From positions 1 to 64,000 of the forward strand of contig NZ_JBFNXH010000018.1 of the NCBI RefSeq assembly GCF_040812395.1: 64,000 nucleotides of DNA, read 5' to 3'. Shown in pieces: positions 34,311-42,490 of this stretch. A model generated the notes under the pieces. The model worked only from the letters and a program-made list of their open reading frames with translations, searched no databases and had not been told where the DNA came from. The position numbers and the translations under genes are program-made. Origin of the DNA: Paenibacillus_E sp040812395 (GTDB lineage: Bacteria; Bacillota; Bacilli; Paenibacillales; NBRC-103111). Position 1 is the stretch's first letter; every line of letters begins with the position of its first letter.

Positions 34311-34603
34311 GCTAGCGGAACTATGGTGCGTTATGGCTAGTCATATCGGCTTAAATGGGCGGTTAGCGGAACTACAGTACTCTATGCATCTGAGATTTTG
34401 GATTTCTCGCTAGCATTTACCTGTTTAACGCATCATAGTTCCTCTCCATGGTAAAAAAACAGGAAATTTAAAGAAATAGCGCACCGTAGTTCCGTCGTTA
34501 CAGCTGGGCGATAACCGGTGATGGAAAAGAGAAGTGGAAGGTAGCTCAGAGTAGAGCAGAAGAGGGGATGGGATTGGTCTGGAGGATCGTTAGCGCCCGT
34601 ATT
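34311..34603. repeat. Dispersed palindromic element, copy D
   Basis: The core 34315-34495 carries forward motifs at 34315 and 34366 and reverse motifs ending at 34444 and 34495. The distances (51, 79, 51) are identical to copies A, B and C, although the sequence between the motifs is largely different. The right flank (about 34525-34603, ending GTTAGCGCCCGTAT) matches the far right of copy B and, in part, copy C, but follows the core after 32 nt rather than ~140. The copy begins ~90 nt after the operon terminator. Confidence 0.85.
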
Positions 34604-34677
34604 CCACTTTATATGATGCTTATATTTCTGGGTAAACGCACTCGTCATGGAAGGACGGCGTAGCCGTTTACCCTTGT

Positions 34678-34923
34678 TTACCCACCATATTCCAAAATGG
34701 TCTTCGTCAACTGGGTTCTGTTGCGAAGGCCTGTTTTGCTCAGCATGGCATTCACATGCTTTTTCACCGAGGCATCGCTGATGAATAAAGCGGCTGCAAT
34801 CTCCGAATTCGTATCTCCGCGCACTAATAAAGCGGCGACTTCCTGTTCTCTAGCCGTGAAGCCAGGGTAGGAAACGGCTCCTTTTGCTTTAGGGACAGCG
34901 TGTTCAGCTAACATCGAAAGCAT
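34678..34923 (-). pseudogene. 5'-truncated LuxR/NarL-type regulator (HTH fragment)
   Basis: Only a C-terminal LuxR helix-turn-helix survives: FTAREQEVAALLVRGDTNSEIAAALFISDASVKKHV and so on over ~60 residues. There is no receiver or sensor domain, and no ribosome site precedes the ATG at 34921-34923. In the same frame the preceding codons run to TGA without another standard start. Its 5' end overlaps the 5'-truncated ilvN fragment, which reads the other way, so the two fragments meet at a rearrangement junction. A short stand-alone GerE-like regulator is possible but less likely. Confidence 0.6.
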
Positions 34924-35347
34924 TTCGGTAGGAAGGACGGAAGCAATAGGACTGTCACGCGTTATTATGGTGATTCAAGGCGACGAGTCTATCTTGGAGC
35001 AGATTTGTAAACAGCTATCCAAGCTGATTGATGTGGCAGAAGTCATTCACCTGAACAAGAATCCGTGGATTTCGCGGGAGCTTATGCTTGTTAAGTGTGC
35101 GGTAGAACCTGCCACACGCCCTGAATTATTCGGCATTGTGGAAACATTCCGCTCCTCCGTCATTGACGTCGGGATGAACTCTGTGATTATCCAAGTTGTG
35201 GGGGATACGGATAAAAATAACGCTTTTCTAAAAGTGTTAGATGCCTATGGAATTATAGAACTCACCCGGACAGGGGAAACGGCCATGAATCGAGGGGAGG
35301 CATTTCGACAACGAACGATACAGTTTAATGAGCAGGATGGGCACTAG
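34910..35347 (+). pseudogene. ilvN: 5'-truncated acetolactate synthase small subunit
   Basis: From codon AAC 34910 the frame reads NIESISVGRTEAIGLSR, then VIQGDESILEQICKQLSKLIDV and ELMLVKC, which follows the regulatory subunit IlvN/IlvH of acetolactate synthase from the middle of its N-terminal ACT domain to the C-terminus. The first ~30 residues of the ACT domain are missing, and upstream sequence in the same frame (…ALGTACSA) no longer matches. ATG 34967 has no ribosome site. No ilvB or ilvC lies nearby. It is therefore a remnant; expression as a 126-aa C-terminal domain cannot be excluded. Confidence 0.72.
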
Positions 35348-35453
35348 TAATCAGGAATTATTTGGAAATAAAAGATAAACTAGAATAGAGCTTACCTGAT
35401 TGCAGGCAGTCTTCCGAAGATGGATATACCAACTTTTAATAGGGGGGATTCTA

Positions 35454-38375
35454 GTGTTTGATCTGTTTCGTTTCATCATGCTTCGACCGACTGAGTATGG
35501 CAATGATAAGGATTCGATCATCAGGAGTGGGGACTCACGATTGTTGTCCCAGTTGGAAGAGGCAAAAAAGAGCGAAGATCCGGATCGCGAGCGAAAGCGC
35601 ATTGCCGATCATTTTATATCGGATTCGCCATTTATCCGCCATGCTTCGGACTTGAAGTTCGGTGTGGCGTTGGAGCAGTTTGAAAGGCTGCTTAAGAACG
35701 ATCCTCCAGGAGATCTAGCGGGTCTGCAGGCGGCTTTGATTCGCGCATTTGACCTGCAGCCCGGACAATTGGCCGATCATGCAGAGTGGCAACAGGATAA
35801 GCAGCGTTTATTCGACAGCCTGCTAGCTCTGAAGCTAGCAGATTCTCAGGCGGGGATCGACATGGGCATGCTCTCCCGCAACCTGCGTCTTATCGATCTT
35901 GCGGAACGAATTGCCGCCAAGGATGAGGTGCTGAATACGAAAGCGGCTTGGACACAGGCAATGAGCAAACCGATTGCTTTTCCGCAGGGCTTACTCACGC
36001 TAACCAGGCATATAGATACCAAACATGAAAGCGCTAACAGAACGATTGAGGAAGAGAACAGGCCGGAGCAAGAGCAGAACAAGCAGTTGGATAACCTGCT
36101 GTTGGCGCAATCCTTCTTGAGCGGTTTGGAGCCTGATGATCTCGAATATGAGGAAACGAATGATTCTCCTATCCCAACGCCTGAGCCGCAAGAGCCTAGA
36201 GATAGCGAAAAAATTTTACGCCGGCTGGATGTGCTGAGCAGTTCGCTATTGAACCTTGAACATAAAGGGCTGGATCAAGTATTAGCCTCTAGAAAAAAAG
36301 CCATTGAAGCGAGAGAGTTGCCGTTGATGGTGAAGAGGGGGAAACTTGCACTGGTAAATACGCAGATACGTGCTGCGCTGGAATCTGTAGATCTGGATCT
36401 TGCACGTCACTCTGTGCCATATGCCCTTAAAAAGGTAAGTGCAGAATTGGAAGTTTTCAAGCCAGCAATTGATATCGGCTCATGGCTAACCGGTAACGGA
36501 GAAACTTATCAGAAGGAGGTTTCACTGCAGGATGGCCGCTACGATCCTGTTCCAATGAAGCAGCTGCCGGAGACCTATGGAAAGCTTAAACCTGTAGGTG
36601 TAGCCGACCTCCTTGTCGTCAAGCAGCAGATTGTCGGCTACGAAGCAGGCGAAGTAGCTTTTATTGAAAATGTATTGCAGGGAGAATCCTTCGTCCGAAC
36701 GGTTAGTCGGAAAGAAACGACAGAATATGTAACCATAACCGAAAATGAGACCATGAATGAAGAGGAGAGAGACCTGCAATCCACGGAACGGTTTGAGGTT
36801 CGCCGGGAAAGTGAACAGGTTGCCAGCACGAGCGCGAACATGCAATCTTCAGCCTATGGCGGCTTACAAGAGACGACGAATACGTCTAAGGAAAACACCG
36901 AAAGGCAAGCTTCAACATTTGGTAAAGAAGTGACCAGCCGTGCAGTATCCAAAATTACAGAGCGTTCCCGCACGCAGATCACACGCCGCACGCTGCAGGA
37001 GTTTCAAGAAACATCCAACCATCAGATTGATAACAATACCGGGGCCGGGCCTGTTGTAGGCGTTTACCAATGGATTGATAAGGTGTATGAGGCGCAAACG
37101 TATCAGTACGGGAAGAGGCTTTTGTATGACATGGTTATTCCTGAACCAGGAGCCTTTTTGCTGCAGGCGATGGCACTCGGGCAGTTCGATGGTCGCGAGT
37201 TGATCGAGCCGGATCCTTTCTACAATACGCCGGAGGGCGTAAAGGAGGGCAACTACCGCTTATTGGCTGCGAAATATCAGGCAACGGGCATCGAGCCTCC
37301 GCCAGCCAAATATGTGTTCATTAGCAAGGGATACAGCAAAGACGCCAATCAGGGCGTGGTTCAAAGCGAAGTCCTCCAAGTGCCCCCCGGATACAAGGCA
37401 AGCAAGGGATATGTCAACTTGGCAAGTTGGAGCAGCGATGCCGATGAAAGGGCAAGTATTGATGTAACGGTTGGGGATAAAGTGAACACTTATAATGGGT
37501 CAACCTACAATGTCTTAACATTTACGTTCCCCGACCTCCCTGATCAAGGCGCAGGCCATGTCCCCGTGTCGATTTTATCCTTCCACATCATTGAATACGC
37601 GCTAGGGGTAGGCATTACTTGCACGCGAACGCCCGAGCTTTATAAAAAGTGGCAGCAAAGAACCTACGATATACTGGTAACCGCTTACCAGCGCAGGAAA
37701 GCGGACTACGAGGAAAGGCTTGCCAATTTGCAAGCTGCATTGCGCGTGGGCGTTATTGGGCTATCCCCGCCTGAGAAGATCAGGCTCAGCTTGGAGGAAT
37801 TGAAAAAGAACTGCATTTCTCTGATTACTCAGCAAAACTATGATGGATTTAATGGCATTAATTATTCAAACCAGAAGGATCCTGTTTCCGGGAAAACACT
37901 GCCAATCCCGCAAATCAGTGTGTCTGGCGCGGACTTGCAAGGTTCGTATATCCGTTTCTTCGAGCAGGCCTTCGAATGGGAGCAGATGATGCATTCCCTG
38001 TATTCTTATTTCTGGGGCCGTAAAAATCATTGGTTGAATAAAATGTCGCTCGAAGAGCGGGATTCCGAGTTCGCCAAGTTTCTGCGGGCAGGCGCGGCAC
38101 GCGTCGTAGTGCCAGTCAGGCCGGGGTTTGAAGAAGCAGTTATCCATTTCATGGAGACAGGGAAAATTTGGAATGAACAAGGGCTGCCTGACATTCACGA
38201 TGAGTTATATGTACCTCTGCTGAAAGAAATCCATGGACAGACGGACGGTAAGGATGCAGGGACTCCCTATGGGGAACCCTGGAGAATCAAGCTACCGACA
38301 TCGCTGGTTAAACTGCGAACTGACGGTCAATTGCCCACGTGGAAAAAGCAGGGTGGGGAGTGGGTGAACGGCTGA
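35454..38375 (+). CDS. Large uncharacterised protein (973 aa), first gene of a two-gene locus
   Basis: Not recognised as a named family. There is no signal peptide or membrane segment. Residues ~1-340 are helical and charged, with a Pro/Glu-rich linker near 225-250. Residues ~380-570 form a distinctive block: GYEAGEVAFIENVLQGE, a Thr/Glu/Arg-rich coiled-coil-like stretch (TITENETMNEEERDLQ), and YGKRLLYDMVIPEPGAFLL. From memory, this block recurs in large uncharacterised bacterial proteins, but I cannot name the family. The C-terminal ~300 residues include long helices (KKWQQRTYDILVTAYQRRK). GTG 35454 is chosen because AGGGGGG (35441-35447) is 6 nt upstream. One nt separates its stop from the next ATG. 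Confidence 0.8.
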   Translation: MFDLFRFIMLRPTEYGNDKDSIIRSGDSRLLSQLEEAKKSEDPDRERKRIADHFISDSPFIRHASDLKFGVALEQFERLLKNDPPGDLAGLQAALIRAFDLQPGQLADHAEWQQDKQRLFDSLLALKLADSQAGIDMGMLSRNLRLIDLAERIAAKDEVLNTKAAWTQAMSKPIAFPQGLLTLTRHIDTKHESANRTIEEENRPEQEQNKQLDNLLLAQSFLSGLEPDDLEYEETNDSPIPTPEPQEPRDSEKILRRLDVLSSSLLNLEHKGLDQVLASRKKAIEARELPLMVKRGKLALVNTQIRAALESVDLDLARHSVPYALKKVSAELEVFKPAIDIGSWLTGNGETYQKEVSLQDGRYDPVPMKQLPETYGKLKPVGVADLLVVKQQIVGYEAGEVAFIENVLQGESFVRTVSRKETTEYVTITENETMNEEERDLQSTERFEVRRESEQVASTSANMQSSAYGGLQETTNTSKENTERQASTFGKEVTSRAVSKITERSRTQITRRTLQEFQETSNHQIDNNTGAGPVVGVYQWIDKVYEAQTYQYGKRLLYDMVIPEPGAFLLQAMALGQFDGRELIEPDPFYNTPEGVKEGNYRLLAAKYQATGIEPPPAKYVFISKGYSKDANQGVVQSEVLQVPPGYKASKGYVNLASWSSDADERASIDVTVGDKVNTYNGSTYNVLTFTFPDLPDQGAGHVPVSILSFHIIEYALGVGITCTRTPELYKKWQQRTYDILVTAYQRRKADYEERLANLQAALRVGVIGLSPPEKIRLSLEELKKNCISLITQQNYDGFNGINYSNQKDPVSGKTLPIPQISVSGADLQGSYIRFFEQAFEWEQMMHSLYSYFWGRKNHWLNKMSLEERDSEFAKFLRAGAARVVVPVRPGFEEAVIHFMETGKIWNEQGLPDIHDELYVPLLKEIHGQTDGKDAGTPYGEPWRIKLPTSLVKLRTDGQLPTWKKQGGEWVNG

Positions 38376-38376
38376 G

Positions 38377-41300
38377 ATGACCGTTCATCCTTTGCAGCAG
38401 GAGGCTGAGAACCGTAAAGCGATCTATCATGAAACGTTAGTCCGGCGGGCTTTTCTGCGGCATGACAGATGGGCGCAAGAGCTTGGATGGAGCGATGAAG
38501 AAGCGGCTCGGTTCTATTTCGCAGGGCCAACGATTAGCGATGCGTTGAAGTATCGTAAGCCGAGCGTCCTGAGTATGGAGGCACTTCGGAAGACGAAGCC
38601 GATTGCACCGCTCGATGCGGACACTAATCTTTTCGATGCGCTGGCACGCATGGAATTCAGTGTGCGGTTTCCGGAGCGGGAAAAGGAAATTTTCCCATGG
38701 ACAGCAGATTCAGACAGGGATTTTGATAGAAAAAAGTACTGGTTCAGAGTTAGTGGAAATGTCCGGATGGATCTGCATTGTCTGCATAGCAACTCTGATT
38801 TCGGACTCAATGTTCTGCTTCGCCTGTTGTATCTGCACGGTCAGACGCCAGAGGGCCTGGAGGCTCCTTGGAAGCCGAATTGGGAATTTTCTTCGAAATG
38901 GAATGGGTACAACGCTTCCCCTCATTGGGATCTGGAGTTCCAATTGGAAGTGGAGAGAAGTCTCCTTCGCTTCAAGTTCTGGCACGATGAGCCTTTCTAT
39001 GCGATAAGCGAGAGGGGGCTCCGAGAAGCCCGGAGCAAATATAACGTCGAGAGGCTGAGAAAAGAGAACAAAGAAGTAAGTGATGAGGACGAAGATCCCG
39101 ACGATGATCAGTATAAGTACGAGATGGAGTATTGGTCGGAGAATCATCAAATTTTGTTTGCGACGGCCGAATATTTGGCCGGGCAGTGGATGCAGGGAAC
39201 CGAATTTCGTCCTGGCCTCCTGCATAACAGCAAAACCGTTGCCATACTGGGGTCGGAGAGAATGCGCCGGGCGAAGGTACGGCTGGACCTATGGCTCGAT
39301 GACCGCCTAAGATTCGGCATGAGCGAATGCAACGCGCCCGGTTACTATGACGAGCATATATTGGCGATGTTCAATTTGGCCGATTTTGCCTTGGATGAAT
39401 CCATTCAGACGCGCGCCAGCATGGTACTCGACCTGCTGCTGTTCGATGTGGCCCGGAGCAGCCATGAGGGAAGTTTCAGCATTGCCGCCGCCCGTGCACA
39501 TTTCAAACACAAGAATTGCGGCTGGCACCAATCCGTCGGCGATTTAATTGAGATCGCTTTTGGCACGCGGGACGGGGTGTATGTAGATGCAGATATGCTC
39601 TCTGCCTGCGCAATGGCTTCATCACGCCGATACATGATCCCGGAAGCGATTCTTCACATTGGCAAGGAACGCCCGAATCGGTCGATCGACCGTTCCCGAT
39701 CCTCTATTAATTTTAATGAGGCGCATGAATACGGCATCGGCTTCGATAAAGATGAGGATGTTATGCGCTGGTGGAGCCGAGCTTCCTGGTTCACCAAGTA
39801 TGTTATTGATGCAAGCGAGCGTGTTGTGGAAGCATACAAGTTGGGCGAGTCAAGTGCTTTCAAATTATTAGGGAAACTGAGCGCTGCCGGATCTATCTTC
39901 GGCATATACAGACTATTTGCCGGTAAATGGGACGGGGAAAAAGAGGCGGCAGATCAATTCTCCATCTTAACGGAAGGGTCCGCTTACACCCGCGCCAATA
40001 TTTACACATATAGAAACCGGGATGCCATGCTGTCGAGTACGCAGAACCATCACGCGGGTCAGGTTAGTTTCCAAGGACATACCTGCCAAGCTACTTTGAG
40101 CATGGGGGCTACCGTTTTCGTGAACAGCCCTTCAGCGGGCGGCGATGTGAATGCATTAGCCACAGCAGGCGTCGGAGCTGGTGTTGGCGCTGGAGTAGGG
40201 ACCATTATTGCACCCGGGATAGGTACGGTAATTGGCGGGGCTATCGGTTTTGTGGTGGGCGGATTAGCCAGTTTTGCACTGACCGATGTGCTGCCCGCCG
40301 ATTCGGACGGACCCGATTGGTGGACTGGCAGCACTTCGCAGCCACGGGTCGTACAGATGAAAAACGCCGCCATCATTGGATTCAATCCGAAAGCTTCTCT
40401 CATTAAATTCGAGGATCGGGTGCACGCTTTTTTCCCGCAGGCCGCATTCGATAACGTTCCCGACGGGGAGAAGACGACGAAGGCACTAGGGAAAGGCAAA
40501 TCCAGCTATTTCCCCTTCCGGAAATCGCTCTCCTGCAATATATCAACGGGCCGCTGGGTATTTGGACGCGTTGGGCGCGGATTCATTGGGCTTTTCTCCG
40601 CACAAGAGCCTAAATGGACCGTTGAAGGCGACGAAGCTTTTAGAGAAATCATGGTCGAGAGCGGACGCAATATATTTATTATCCAAATCGGCAATGAGGA
40701 CGAGTTCGGCAGCTATGAACAGTTTATCGACCGTGTTCTGAGAGCGCGGATTCACATCAACGGTTTGAACTGGACTCCGAACGATTTCGAATGCAGCTAC
40801 GACATCCCTGGGGGATCGAGGCTTGAACTGCACTTCGATCATGACGATGACGATCAAGTCAGGTATGCGGGCGCGCGGTTTAGCGATGATGATTTTCCGC
40901 GCATTGACAATGCTTATGCCCGGATCTCCTGGTTGCAGCAAAGATACGCGATTCAACATGGCGGACACTCGGTTGTTCACGACGTTCGCCACCTTCAGCG
41001 CAGTACGGGAGGGGCATTGCAGGAGCTGGAACACAGCCCTAATGTAAGGATTTACTACCATAATACGGGGCTAAAGATCACGTATGAGGGAACGGAGCGG
41101 GAACAAGCGATAGAGGTTCTGATTGAAAAGCTTGCGTCCGAGCCATGGGACATCATTGGGCTGTCCGAAATCATGGATAGCGGAGAGCGCATGAGGATTG
41201 GGGAAGCACTGAAAGAAGTGTACCCTTATCAAGTGGGGATGCCGATCCTTACATTCAATGGCTACCCGCACATGGATGAAGTTAGCAATGGACTTCTGCT

Positions 41301-42351
41301 GCTGAGCCGAAAGCCGATCAAAGCTAATGTGAACCTGAATGATGCCTATGGTTCCAAAGGATTTCTGTATGCTCGCGTTCAACTCGCAGGCCAGCCTTGC
41401 GATATCGATGTGTTTCTGGCAGATACGACACCGTTTGCTTATGATCCTGATCAACAGCAGGCTCCGCTCGATACCTATATGAATCAGCTTCGTCTGCTGT
41501 CCACTTTTATCCGTAGTTATCGTGATTATACGACTCCTGCGCTGTTGATGGGCAGCTTTACGATGGACGCGTTGGGCAGTGAGGAGCTCTATGGACAAGC
41601 ATTTGACATCTTGCAGCCCTTTGAAGATTTAAAGCCGTTATATACGCCTTCCGAGGGAAAGAACATCCCGATGCATCCTGAAGCGACGGAAGAGAATCGG
41701 TTCTCATCGATTTCTTCCTTTTACGAAGGTAGTGAATGGAGGGCGGCTGACGATGACCAGAGGTTCGGAAGTGCGGCCATGCGGACTGACTATGTATTGT
41801 CCTGGCAAGGCACGTTGTTTGAACCGGGCTACACGGATCGGAAGGTGACGGTTCGCCAGTCTTCGGACGGGCGCGATCTTTCCGGTCACTACGGATTGGA
41901 AGCTAATCTGGCCGTGCTGAAACAATTTTTTCCTGCTTTATCAGCACCCATTCGTTCTATTGTTATCCGGCTAACTTATTTCTGGTGTCAAAATACAACG
42001 GACGGCCCTGGGGACGACGAGGTAGAATTTACGCTGCAGGGGGTCACATTTGGCGGCAAGCAGCTGTCCGTCACGACTCCAAGGTTTGAGGATGTTGACA
42101 TTGGCACAGAAAAGCCGCTGGAGACTACGATTCTAGAGTTCGGCGACCCCGGAGAATATTTTATTATGATGGTGAGCGGCAAGGAGATCGATAATTGGAC
42201 CAGCGCGGATGACAGTCTGGGTTCGTCGACCTTTTGGCTCTACAGGAAAGAACTGCTCAGGATGATCGGTACAACGACACGGCGCATATTTCCACCTCTA
42301 ACAGGGGATGGATCTACCTATTGGCTGGAGGCGGAAATTACCGTTCGATAG
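38377..42351 (+). CDS. Giant uncharacterised multidomain protein (1324 aa) with toroid-like, glycine-zipper and EEP-like regions
   Basis: No signal peptide. Four regions are visible. (1) Residues ~1-430 are helical, with conserved-looking WSENHQILFATAEYLAGQ, FGMSECNAPGYYDEHILAM and MVLDLLLFDVARSSHEG, resembling the alpha/alpha toroid of heparinase-like lyases; region 530-800 could be the companion beta domain. (2) Residues 597-635 are a glycine zipper (GVGAGVGAGVGTIIAPGIG then TVIGGAIGFVVGG), a hallmark of membrane-inserting segments. (3) Residues ~890-1180 resemble an endonuclease/exonuclease/phosphatase domain whose key motifs are altered (GSFT for GDFN, SGH for SDH). (4) A beta-rich tail follows. 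It is tightly coupled to the 973-aa gene, which implies a joint function. Function unknown. Confidence 0.8.
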   Translation: MTVHPLQQEAENRKAIYHETLVRRAFLRHDRWAQELGWSDEEAARFYFAGPTISDALKYRKPSVLSMEALRKTKPIAPLDADTNLFDALARMEFSVRFPEREKEIFPWTADSDRDFDRKKYWFRVSGNVRMDLHCLHSNSDFGLNVLLRLLYLHGQTPEGLEAPWKPNWEFSSKWNGYNASPHWDLEFQLEVERSLLRFKFWHDEPFYAISERGLREARSKYNVERLRKENKEVSDEDEDPDDDQYKYEMEYWSENHQILFATAEYLAGQWMQGTEFRPGLLHNSKTVAILGSERMRRAKVRLDLWLDDRLRFGMSECNAPGYYDEHILAMFNLADFALDESIQTRASMVLDLLLFDVARSSHEGSFSIAAARAHFKHKNCGWHQSVGDLIEIAFGTRDGVYVDADMLSACAMASSRRYMIPEAILHIGKERPNRSIDRSRSSINFNEAHEYGIGFDKDEDVMRWWSRASWFTKYVIDASERVVEAYKLGESSAFKLLGKLSAAGSIFGIYRLFAGKWDGEKEAADQFSILTEGSAYTRANIYTYRNRDAMLSSTQNHHAGQVSFQGHTCQATLSMGATVFVNSPSAGGDVNALATAGVGAGVGAGVGTIIAPGIGTVIGGAIGFVVGGLASFALTDVLPADSDGPDWWTGSTSQPRVVQMKNAAIIGFNPKASLIKFEDRVHAFFPQAAFDNVPDGEKTTKALGKGKSSYFPFRKSLSCNISTGRWVFGRVGRGFIGLFSAQEPKWTVEGDEAFREIMVESGRNIFIIQIGNEDEFGSYEQFIDRVLRARIHINGLNWTPNDFECSYDIPGGSRLELHFDHDDDDQVRYAGARFSDDDFPRIDNAYARISWLQQRYAIQHGGHSVVHDVRHLQRSTGGALQELEHSPNVRIYYHNTGLKITYEGTEREQAIEVLIEKLASEPWDIIGLSEIMDSGERMRIGEALKEVYPYQVGMPILTFNGYPHMDEVSNGLLLLSRKPIKANVNLNDAYGSKGFLYARVQLAGQPCDIDVFLADTTPFAYDPDQQQAPLDTYMNQLRLLSTFIRSYRDYTTPALLMGSFTMDALGSEELYGQAFDILQPFEDLKPLYTPSEGKNIPMHPEATEENRFSSISSFYEGSEWRAADDDQRFGSAAMRTDYVLSWQGTLFEPGYTDRKVTVRQSSDGRDLSGHYGLEANLAVLKQFFPALSAPIRSIVIRLTYFWCQNTTDGPGDDEVEFTLQGVTFGGKQLSVTTPRFEDVDIGTEKPLETTILEFGDPGEYFIMMVSGKEIDNWTSADDSLGSSTFWLYRKELLRMIGTTTRRIFPPLTGDGSTYWLEAEITVR

Positions 42352-42490
42352 CCGAAAGTGTTTCCTTTCAGAGCGGCTCATCTGCTCTTTTTTGCTTGGT
42401 TCTGCTTGCTTCGTTCCTAGAAATCGTCGCTAAATGCATAGGCATCACGAACACTATAAGCGATAGTAAGGAAAAGCAGGAGGAAGTAGA

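Noticed and set aside
34613..34645. GTAAACGCACTCGTCATGGA as a possible additional reverse motif right of copy D
   Set aside because: The match is weak outside CGCAC and it is not 51 bp from the other motifs.
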